Below are positions 1-4,328 of a DNA stretch of 8,586 nucleotides, in pieces. Positions within the stretch are counted from its first letter, which is position 1, and every line of letters starts with the position of its first letter. Position numbers and translations under genes: made by a program. The stretch is from CAMEON01 sp045645165 (GTDB lineage: Bacteria; Bacillota; Clostridia; Oscillospirales; CAG-272), in NCBI GenBank assembly GCA_045645165.1, contig JAZRIF010000218.1, forward strand, positions 1-8,586, in the 5' to 3' direction. Below the pieces are notes generated by a model. It saw nothing but the letters and a program-made list of their open reading frames with translations. It ran no database searches and was not told the DNA's origin.

Positions 1-63
1 GAGGAGGTGGCACAGGTCAAGGAGTCTTATACGGGGCAGTTCCTCAAGAAGAAATTACCCTAA
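1..63 (+). CDS. uvrA: UvrA excinuclease ABC subunit A, C-terminal 20 residues (5' part outside window)
   Basis: Frame 1 is open from the window edge to a TAA at 61-63 and encodes a 20-residue tail containing EEVAQVKESYTGQFLKK. This matches the characteristic end of UvrA, in which a G-T-P-E-E-V-A segment is followed by a conserved SYTGxxL close to the stop. UvrA is the DNA-damage-recognition ATPase of nucleotide excision repair; it works in the cytoplasm with UvrB. None of the ABC ATPase or zinc-finger domains is visible, so the call rests only on this tail. A hairpin terminator follows about 30 bp downstream, so uvrA ends its transcription unit here. Confidence 0.8.
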   Translation, partial: EEVAQVKESYTGQFLKKKLP

Positions 64-91
64 AGTTCCCCCACATTCCTTTAATAATATG

Positions 92-130
92 AGGAAACAG
101 GCTCCCTCTTCGGAAGCCTGTTTCCTTTTA
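92..130 (+). terminator. Rho-independent terminator after uvrA
   Basis: A 12-bp perfect stem (92-103 with 115-126) encloses a loop that can itself form a two-bp stem capped by a TTCG tetraloop. A short CCTTTTA follows on the + strand. It lies between uvrA (+) and the convergent 58-aa gene (-) and may stop transcription from both sides, although the minus-strand side lacks a clean T run. Confidence 0.75.
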
Positions 131-138
131 TGATGTAT

Positions 139-174
139 CTAAATATTACTCTAAAATATTGCCTAAAATATTGC
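139..174 (-). repeat. 12-bp tandem direct repeat carrying in-frame stop codons
   Basis: Two perfect copies of a 12-bp unit (151-162 and 163-174, CTAAAATATTGC on +) are followed by a degenerate third copy at 139-150. Read on the minus strand, each perfect unit encodes Ala-Ile-Phe-stop in the frame of the 58-aa gene. The gene therefore ends at the first TAG (163-165) and has further in-phase stops 12 and 24 bases later. Confidence 0.7.
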
Positions 175-339
175 TGAAAAAATCCCGAACATAATCACGG
201 CAGTAATAAACCAAACTATAATATATCGCTTCACATATGCGCCTGTGGTTCCAATTGTGTTTTGATTGATTTTTTTGCATATCAAACCAGCAATAACCAA
301 GGTTGCAATAATAAAGATTGCGCCTATAAAACCGCCCAT
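163..339 (-). CDS. Small two-helix membrane protein, 58 aa, unknown function
   Basis: This ORF starts with ATG at 339-337 and ends with TAG at 165-163. A strong AAAGGAG ribosome binding site lies about 9-10 bases upstream, inside the end of the preceding gene. Its ATG shares one base with that gene's TAA (TAATG), which suggests translational coupling and a common role. The protein begins MGGFIGAIFIIATL. It has one hydrophobic segment at about residues 3-21, a short positively charged polar loop (CKKINQNTIG), and a second hydrophobic segment at about 40-58 running to the C-terminus. The expected topology is two transmembrane helices. I do not recognise a family. A transport accessory, a membrane anchor for the zinc-ribbon partner, or a small membrane-active peptide are all possible; nothing in the sequence decides between them. 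Confidence 0.75.
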   Translation of the reverse strand: MGGFIGAIFIIATLVIAGLICKKINQNTIGTTGAYVKRYIIVWFITAVIMFGIFSAIF

Positions 340-1370
340 TATTTTAACAGCTCCTTTATTTTGGTTAAGATTTCTACAGCCATTTTCCCTTCTTTTGACG
401 AAGCTATAAAAGATAGATCCCCAATCTTCAAATCGGTCATCGTTAAGATAATACTACATTGTTTTAGTTCATCCCAACCTAAAGTTCCATTATTGTGCTT
501 TAATTTATATATCAGGCCTTGCTCACATAATACAAATCCAGCACTACAGTTGGATAAAATCGAGCTGTCATATATCAAGTATATTTCAGTAGACTGCTCG
601 ATTCCGAATTTCTCTTTTACGGCTCTCCCCTTAGCATTCGTGGAAAGCAAGGGTGCCCCTATAGTACAATAAGTTTTTTGACAGGCATATGGTTCACAAA
701 CTTGCTTTAAAATTGCAGCAATGTTATGCTCTCTTATAAGTAATTCTTTTTCTGCTCGTTCTTGCTCTTTTTGTTTTTGTAATTCGGCATATTTAGATGG
801 TTGATTCAATTCCAAAAGGAAACTATTAAAAGCACTTATAAAGGCATCGGGTTTTCTTATACCGTTCAAATACATATCACCCGAAACTTCACCGTTAAAG
901 CAACGACAATAAATGATCGTAGCTAATATTTTCTTATCTTTAACGACACAATTCAAATCCTGCAAATTATAAGCCCATGCTGTATCGTAACGCATTATGT
1001 ATATATATTGTTTTTCCGTAATGACGAATCCGGCGTTGAGTCCCTCACCCATATAATCAAAAATAAGAAGCGGTTCGTCTGTTGTAAAACGCTCGATTTG
1101 CTTTTTCGGATATTGCGCTATCCTATATTTATTTATTGATTTCAGCATAACATTGTCTTCTTGTTTAACAATGTTAGAAAAATACTTATTGAGCAACTTT
1201 TCAACTCTAGTTTCTTCCAAAACACTTTGTTCAGAAGAAACCTCCTTTTTTTCTACAATATTATTCTGCGATCCAATCTCTTGACACACGGAAATGCTAA
1301 TCTTATGTCCACAATTAGAGCAGAATTTTGCGTCATCATTGAGTTTATTACCGCAAGCACTGCAATACAT
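339..1370 (-). CDS. Zinc-ribbon protein with two similar PH-like units, 343 aa
   Basis: The N-terminus is a classic short zinc ribbon: C3-x2-C6 and C17-x2-C20 (CSACGNKL, FCSNCG), expected to bind one zinc ion. A polar linker (about 25-95) leads into two related globular units at about 97-188 and 255-342. Each has an acidic/aliphatic strand, a GFVI/GFVL strand (GFVITEKQYIY; GFVLCEQGLIY), and a W-containing strand followed by D-L or E-L. This resembles the bacterial PH-like modules often joined to zinc ribbons in Bacillota, but that assignment is by pattern only. A highly charged, probably coiled-coil stretch (about 192-222) joins the two units. There is no signal peptide or membrane helix, so it is probably cytoplasmic. 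The start was chosen at the second of two adjacent ATGs because GAGGAGG (1383-1377) sits 6 bases upstream; 1373 is equally readable, and an upstream ATG at 1403 lies inside the operator region and lacks a ribosome binding site. It is the first gene of an operon with the 58-aa membrane protein and is probably repressed by the divergent XRE regulator. Its function is unknown. Confidence 0.8.
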   Translation of the reverse strand: MYCSACGNKLNDDAKFCSNCGHKISISVCQEIGSQNNIVEKKEVSSEQSVLEETRVEKLLNKYFSNIVKQEDNVMLKSINKYRIAQYPKKQIERFTTDEPLLIFDYMGEGLNAGFVITEKQYIYIMRYDTAWAYNLQDLNCVVKDKKILATIIYCRCFNGEVSGDMYLNGIRKPDAFISAFNSFLLELNQPSKYAELQKQKEQERAEKELLIREHNIAAILKQVCEPYACQKTYCTIGAPLLSTNAKGRAVKEKFGIEQSTEIYLIYDSSILSNCSAGFVLCEQGLIYKLKHNNGTLGWDELKQCSIILTMTDLKIGDLSFIASSKEGKMAVEILTKIKELLK

Positions 1371-1376
1371 CATTTT

Positions 1377-1383
1377 CCTCCTC
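1377..1383 (-). promoter_or_regulatory. Ribosome binding site that sets the start of the zinc-ribbon gene
   Basis: GAGGAGG on the minus strand lies 3 bases before ATG 1373 and 6 bases before ATG 1370. This favours 1370 as the main start and excludes the longer reading frame beginning at 1403. Confidence 0.75.
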
Positions 1384-1394
1384 AGTTTTCTCAA

Positions 1395-1413
1395 TTGTAA
1401 CATTTTGTTACTT
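1395..1413. promoter_or_regulatory. Operator O1 (inverted repeat GTAAC-N5-GTTAC)
   Basis: TTGTAAC (1395-1401) and GTTAC (1407-1411) form an inverted repeat with a 5-bp spacer. It covers roughly +1 to +15 of the predicted leftward transcript of the zinc-ribbon operon. The same half-sites and spacing occur in O2, 24 bp away. The likely ligand is the XRE-type repressor encoded next door; this is inferred from position, and binding is not shown. Confidence 0.65.
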
Positions 1414-1417
1414 TATT

Positions 1418-1446
1418 ATTGTAACATAACGTTACAATAATGTCAA
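1418..1446 (-). promoter_or_regulatory. Sigma-A promoter of the zinc-ribbon operon
   Basis: On the minus strand TTGACA (1446-1441) is followed by a 17-bp spacer and TACAAT (1423-1418), giving a start of transcription near 1411. An A-rich tract (about 1462-1451) just upstream of the -35 could act as an UP element. Operator O2 fills most of the spacer and overlaps the -10, so a bound repressor would exclude RNA polymerase. Confidence 0.8.
1419..1437. promoter_or_regulatory. Operator O2 (TTGTAAC-N5-GTTACAA)
   Basis: A perfect 7-bp inverted repeat (1419-1425 with 1431-1437) has a 5-bp spacer. It sits between the -35 and -10 of the leftward promoter and overlaps the latter. On the + strand it also contains a TACAAT (1433-1438) that could serve as a -10 for the regulator gene, which would make the site autoregulatory. 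No good -35 is visible for that + strand promoter. Confidence 0.7.
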
Positions 1447-1484
1447 GAGGTTTTTTTTAAAAGCCCTAAAATTTGGAGAATAAT

Positions 1485-1706
1485 ATGCACCCAATGATTG
1501 GTCTGAGAGAGATACGCAAAAAGAAAGGATATAGCCAACTCAAAGTTGCCATGGACTTATCCATTAGCCGAGAGGCCTTATCCTTTTACGAAACAGGTAA
1601 ACGAAGTCCTGATCTTCAAATGCTTCTTATTTTGTCTGATTATTTCGATGTCTCCATTGACTATCTGATCACTGGAAAAGAATTTGTCTCAAAACGAAGT
1701 CAATAA
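1485..1706 (+). CDS. XRE-family helix-turn-helix repressor, 73 aa
   Basis: This is a single-domain Cro/CI-type DNA-binding protein. Residues from about 6 to 62 follow the family pattern: LREIRKKKGYSQ (helix 1), LKVAMDLSISREALSFYETGKRSPD (helix-turn-helix, with the typical S-x-Y-E-x-G-x-R-x-P-D), then LLILSDYFDVSIDYLITGK. No sensor or dimerisation domain follows, so it probably acts as a simple dimeric repressor. The ATG at 1485 is preceded by GGAG (1475-1478) at a 6-base spacing; a TTG at 1473 would overlap that site and is unlikely. The gene is divergent from the zinc-ribbon operon, and the region between them carries two identical-type inverted repeats. Repression of that operon and of itself is therefore the natural inference. 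The gene shares the AT-rich composition of its neighbours to the left and not that of the block to its right. Confidence 0.88.
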   Translation: MHPMIGLREIRKKKGYSQLKVAMDLSISREALSFYETGKRSPDLQMLLILSDYFDVSIDYLITGKEFVSKRSQ

Positions 1707-1741
1707 AAATGTGTCCCCTCAACCATAAGGGGACACATTTT
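1706..1741. terminator. Bidirectional rho-independent terminator between XRE gene and MATE gene
   Basis: A 14-bp perfect stem (1706-1719 with 1728-1741) has an 8-base loop. Its base is A-rich on one side and T-rich on the other, so it can terminate both the rightward regulator gene, whose stop codon overlaps it, and the leftward MATE gene, whose stop is 3 bp away. Confidence 0.9.
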
Positions 1742-1743
1742 AT

Positions 1744-3150
1744 TTAATTTTCTCTCTCTATTCCCCTCGTCAGCTTCTTCATCCACTTATACCGATTCAC
1801 CTTGATGCAGGCCGCGCCGCACTTGAACACCTGGTCGGCGTTGAGGCAGGCGATGACCACCACGGGCGGGAACTCGAACACGAAGGCCGCCAGGAGGGAC
1901 ACGGGGATCACGATACCCCAGATGCTGATGAGATCGTTGACCATCACGAATTTCGCATCACCGCCGCCGCGGATGATGCCGGTGGCAACGGGCATCTGGT
2001 AGGCGGTGCCAAATCCCGTCACACAAAGGACGAGGATGAAGTCCAGCGCCATCCGACAGGTTTCGGGGGAGATATCGGGAGAGATGGCCGCGTACAGGTT
2101 GACAATGGGTACACGGAGTAGGAACAGAAGGGTGGAGGTACACGCACCAATGCCCACGAACATGAGCTGGAGCGTCTTGGCGTAGGACTTGATAACGTCC
2201 ATTCTGCCGCTTCCGATCGCCTTTCCAATCAGCACAGCCGCTGCCGAGGATGCGCCCACGATGGCCACCTTGAGCATCTGGTACAGAGTGGAAGCGATGG
2301 AGTTGGCGGCGATGGTGGAGCCCCCCGCGCCGGTTTCCTCCAGATGCCCCAGGATCACGGTCTGGAGCATGACCGCTCCGCCAAAGAGCAAGGAAGTTAC
2401 CAGGAAAGGCCGCACCAGCTTGAGGTAGTCCTTGACGAGCAGCTTGTCCATACGGAACAAGTCCCGCAAACGCCATGTCAGCTTTTTGTCCAGACACAAA
2501 AGGTAGAAAAGCACAATCACCAGTTCCATGATCCGCGCCGCCAAGGTGGCAATGGCCGCACCCGTGACCCCCATCCGAGGGAATCCCAGGCGTCCCTCAA
2601 TGAGCAGGTAGTTGAGCCCGCCGTTGACGAGCAGGGTAGATACCGACACCCAGAAACCGATCCGCACCGTCTCCACGCTCCGCAGAACCGCGAGCAAGAG
2701 ATTGGTCATGGCGAAGACGAGGAAGGAATACTTCATGACCTTCAGGTATTCCACTCCCGCTGCGTGAATGGCGGGATCGTCGGTGAACAGGGAGACCACC
2801 CCCGAAGGTGTAATGGCCGATATCGTAAAGAACAAGAGTCCCAGTCCCGCACCGAGCAGGAGCGCGCCTACGAAGAAACGCTTGATGGGCTCCGTCCGCT
2901 TCTGTCCCCAGTACTGACTGCCCAGCACCACCACGGCGTCCCCTGCCCCCAGCATGAGCTGTTGGAACAGAAACTGCACCTGATTGACGGCACTGACTCC
3001 CGCCATAGCCGCCTCGCTGTAAGCGCTGACCATGACGTTGTCCAGAAGGTTGACTCCCAGAGTAATGACGTTATACAGGACAAGAACCGACCAGACCGAG
3101 AAGAAGTCTCTGTAGAAGCTCTTGTCTTTGGTTATGTTGATTTTTTCCAT
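1744..3150 (-). CDS. MATE-family multidrug/metabolite efflux transporter, 468 aa
   Basis: This is an integral membrane antiporter of the MATE family (the NorM/DinF superfamily); members export cationic drugs or metabolites using Na+ or H+ gradients. The protein has about twelve hydrophobic segments and a length within the usual 440-480 range. Family features are present in both halves. The first helix has NLLDNVMVSAYSEAAMAGVSAVNQ. VLRSVETVRIGF (about residue 155) and GIIRGGGDAKF (about 395) are the paired loops after the third helix of each half. MGVTGAAIAT lies near 194. The C-terminus is basic. The ATG at 3150 was chosen; a GTG at 3162 adds four residues, but its only Shine-Dalgarno-like bases directly abut it. 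No promoter is visible in the 72 bp upstream, so it is probably co-transcribed with the 78-aa membrane protein. Substrate unknown. Confidence 0.92.
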   Translation of the reverse strand: MEKINITKDKSFYRDFFSVWSVLVLYNVITLGVNLLDNVMVSAYSEAAMAGVSAVNQVQFLFQQLMLGAGDAVVVLGSQYWGQKRTEPIKRFFVGALLLGAGLGLLFFTISAITPSGVVSLFTDDPAIHAAGVEYLKVMKYSFLVFAMTNLLLAVLRSVETVRIGFWVSVSTLLVNGGLNYLLIEGRLGFPRMGVTGAAIATLAARIMELVIVLFYLLCLDKKLTWRLRDLFRMDKLLVKDYLKLVRPFLVTSLLFGGAVMLQTVILGHLEETGAGGSTIAANSIASTLYQMLKVAIVGASSAAAVLIGKAIGSGRMDVIKSYAKTLQLMFVGIGACTSTLLFLLRVPIVNLYAAISPDISPETCRMALDFILVLCVTGFGTAYQMPVATGIIRGGGDAKFVMVNDLISIWGIVIPVSLLAAFVFEFPPVVVIACLNADQVFKCGAACIKVNRYKWMKKLTRGIEREN

Positions 3151-3181
3151 ATACGATTTCACTTCCGCTTTCTAAAGGATA

Positions 3182-3205
3182 GGGTCACCGCGCGTACGGT
3201 GACCC
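3182..3205 (-). other. Hairpin between the 78-aa gene and the MATE gene
   Basis: GGGTCACCG (3182-3190) pairs perfectly with CGGTGACCC (3197-3205) around a 6-base loop. It is followed on the minus strand only by a weak TATCCTTTAG, so it may be a partial terminator or an mRNA-stability element that tunes MATE expression within the operon. Confidence 0.55.
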
Positions 3206-3222
3206 CGAGCCTATGTTGTACA

Positions 3223-3459
3223 TCAGTCGATCCACAGAATGTCCTTCTTCACGATCACGCTGATCAGGTCAACCAGCCAGACAACCGTGTAGCTTCCGAG
3301 AACCAGGAGGACAACACCGAGAATGATACCGGTGGTGTTGTTCTTGTCGGCGCTCTTACAGATACGGTAAATGTTCCAGACGATATCCAGAACGGGCAAG
3401 CACAGCAGAAGCTTAACGATAAAGGGCATATCGTCCATAGCCTTGATAAACTGCTTCAT
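3223..3459 (-). CDS. Small two-helix membrane protein, 78 aa, conserved-hypothetical type
   Basis: The start is fixed by GGAGG placed 6 bases before the ATG at 3459; a longer reading frame to 3501 begins at the predicted transcription start and has no ribosome binding site. The protein begins MKQFIKAMDDMPFIVKLLLC and has the signature LPVLDIVWNIYRI in or after the first hydrophobic segment (about 12-33). A polar loop SADKNN and a second hydrophobic segment (about 43-70) precede a charged tail. From memory, similar short proteins with PFIVK-LILALP-LDIVW-IYR occur in many Clostridia without an assigned role; this needs a database check. The gene has its own consensus promoter and lies 72 bp upstream of the MATE gene, so it may be made with the exporter. 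Confidence 0.8.
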   Translation of the reverse strand: MKQFIKAMDDMPFIVKLLLCLPVLDIVWNIYRICKSADKNNTTGIILGVVLLVLGSYTVVWLVDLISVIVKKDILWID

Positions 3460-3506
3460 AAGATCCTCCACAAAAATTATTATGCAAAGGTAGTTGCACA
3501 TGATTC

Positions 3507-3535
3507 ATTATACAGCATTTCCTCCGATTTGTCAA
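3507..3535 (-). promoter_or_regulatory. Sigma-A promoter for the 78-aa gene (and probably MATE)
   Basis: TTGACA (3535-3530), a 17-bp spacer and TATAAT (3512-3507) on the minus strand form a perfect consensus. The leader is about 40 bases. An AT-rich block (TTTTCGGAAAAT) directly upstream resembles that of the rpsU and tRNA promoters. Confidence 0.9.
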
Positions 3536-3565
3536 TATATTTTCCGAAAACAAACCTACACAAAT

Positions 3566-3590
3566 CAAAAAACGACCCCGAAGGGTCGTT
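3566..3590 (-). terminator. Rho-independent terminator of rpsU
   Basis: An 8-bp stem AACGACCC/GGGTCGTT (3590-3583 with 3578-3571) with a TTCG tetraloop is followed on the minus strand by six T residues. It starts 13 bp after the rpsU stop codon. Confidence 0.93.
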
Positions 3591-3603
3591 CTTTGAATAC
3601 AAA

Positions 3604-3780
3604 TTACTTGTACTTTCTCTTGCGTGCTGCTTCAGACTTCTTCTTGCGCTTAACGCTGGGCTTCTCGTAGTACTCACGCTTGCGAAGATCGGTCAGGATG
3701 TTCGACCGTGCGCACTGACGCTTGAAGCGGCGGAGAGCACTGTCCAGAGACTCGCCCTCTTTTACCTTGACTTCTGCCAT
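3604..3780 (-). CDS. rpsU: 30S ribosomal protein S21
   Basis: This is a 58-residue, strongly basic protein beginning MAEVKVKEGESLDSALRRFKRQC. It continues with LRKREYYEKPSVKRKKKSEAARKRK, the signature of bacterial S21, which binds the small subunit near the 3' end of 16S rRNA and helps translation initiation. The length is that expected for Bacillota. The ATG at 3780 has a GGGGAGGG site 8-9 bases upstream; an in-frame extension to 3933 runs back through the promoter and is spurious. The gene is monocistronic here, bounded by its own promoter and terminator. The leader is about 85 bases and starts with a short hairpin (3847-3860). Confidence 0.97.
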   Translation of the reverse strand: MAEVKVKEGESLDSALRRFKRQCARSNILTDLRKREYYEKPSVKRKKKSEAARKRKYK

Positions 3781-3871
3781 GACTTTTTTCCCTCCCCTCG
3801 CATACGCCGGAGATATAGCCGCCGACGGTTTACAGAAAAATTCCGCTTGCCGCTCGGCAAACTCTTTGCAT

Positions 3872-3900
3872 ATTATACCCGATTTCGGCGCATTTGTCAA
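3872..3900 (-). promoter_or_regulatory. Sigma-A promoter of rpsU
   Basis: TTGACA (3900-3895), a 17-bp spacer and TATAAT (3877-3872) form a perfect consensus on the minus strand. It is preceded by an A/T-rich stretch including TTTTTCGAAAACC. The -35 context TATTGACAAA and the TATAATATGCAA at the -10 are shared with the tRNA promoter. Confidence 0.92.
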
Positions 3901-3935
3901 TAGGTTTTCGAAAAATCTTTTTCGTTTTTTCACAC

Positions 3936-3965
3936 AAAAGCCCGAGGCAATTGCCTCGGGCTTTT
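3936..3965 (-). terminator. Rho-independent terminator of the tRNA-Thr operon
   Basis: A 30-bp perfect palindrome (AAAAGCCCGAGGCAA and its complement) starts directly after the CCA end of the downstream tRNA. It ends in TTTT on the minus strand and then a mostly T/A stretch. It also gives TTTT on the + strand, but no + strand gene precedes it. Confidence 0.9.
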
Positions 3966-4040
3966 GGAGCTGATAATCAGATTCGAACTGATGACCTCCT
4001 CATTACCAATGAGGTGCTCTACCGACTGAGCTATATCAGC
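3965..4040 (-). tRNA. tRNA-Thr (anticodon GGT), copy 2 of the operon
   Basis: On the minus strand a 76-nt cloverleaf has acceptor stem GCTGATA/TATCAGC, D-arm TAGCTCAGTCGGTAGAGCA, anticodon stem CCTCA/TGAGG around loop TTGGTAA (anticodon GGT), T-arm with TTCGAAT, discriminator T and encoded CCA. It is identical to the other copy. Confidence 0.97.
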
Positions 4041-4055
4041 ATGTCGCTCATACCA

Positions 4056-4079
4056 AGTCCGTCCCGATTGGAACGGACT
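4056..4079 (-). other. Hairpin in the spacer between the tandem tRNA genes
   Basis: AGTCCGT (4056-4062) pairs with ACGGACT (4073-4079), with two further G-C pairs after one mismatch and a 4-base loop. No T run follows. It is probably a processing or spacing structure in the dimeric precursor and not a terminator. Confidence 0.6.
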
Positions 4080-4085
4080 CGGATA

Positions 4086-4161
4086 TGGAGCTGATAATCA
4101 GATTCGAACTGATGACCTCCTCATTACCAATGAGGTGCTCTACCGACTGAGCTATATCAGC
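4086..4161 (-). tRNA. tRNA-Thr (anticodon GGT), copy 1 (promoter-proximal)
   Basis: This 76-nt sequence is identical to the downstream copy, with acceptor stem, D-arm, anticodon loop TTGGTAA, T-arm and encoded CCA all intact. It lies about 15-20 bases after the predicted transcription start and 45 bp before copy 2, so both are made from one precursor. Confidence 0.97.
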
Positions 4162-4182
4162 GCACTCAATTGCGACTTGCAT

Positions 4183-4211
4183 ATTATAGCATACATCGCG
4201 GATTTTGTCAA
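4183..4211 (-). promoter_or_regulatory. Sigma-A promoter of the tRNA-Thr operon
   Basis: TTGACA (4211-4206), a 17-bp spacer and TATAAT (4188-4183) form a perfect consensus on the minus strand. An A/T-rich block TTTCCGAAAATCC upstream is a likely UP element, as expected for a stable-RNA promoter. Confidence 0.92.
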
Positions 4212-4245
4212 TAGGATTTTCGGAAATTTTTTCGGGAAATTTGCA

Positions 4246-4279
4246 CAAAGAAAACGTGCCGTTCCACAGGAACGGCACG
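4246..4279 (-). terminator. Rho-independent terminator of the SGNH-GH25 operon
   Basis: An 11-bp perfect stem CGTGCCGTTCC/GGAACGGCACG (4279-4269 with 4265-4255) with a 3-base loop is followed on the minus strand by TTTTCTTTG. It lies about 50 bp after the stop codon of the GH25 gene. Confidence 0.93.
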
Positions 4280-4328
4280 AAATATTCACATCAACCTCGA
4301 TTTGAGGCGAAAATGGCGAGGGTGGCCG

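Noticed and set aside
262..672. + strand 136-codon frame opposite the zinc-ribbon and 58-aa genes
   Set aside because: No ribosome binding site and no family features; the minus strand has a zinc ribbon, good start sites and a coupled downstream gene.
1397..1435. The GTAAC/GTTAC repeats as a CRISPR or attachment-site repeat
   Set aside because: Only two short inverted repeats within one promoter region, no spacers of CRISPR size and no integrase; an operator pair explains them better.
2344..3903. + strand 519-codon frame opposite MATE, the 78-aa gene and rpsU
   Set aside because: It spans three real minus-strand genes, their promoters and a terminator; the composition is that of an antisense shadow.
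3781..3933. In-frame N-terminal extension of rpsU
   Set aside because: It runs through the perfect promoter and the leader; S21 begins at the MAEVKV start with a strong ribosome binding site.
3965..4161. tRNA-Thr pair as the edge of an integrated element
   Set aside because: Both copies are complete with CCA and no integrase, partial tRNA duplicate or foreign cargo lies on either side.
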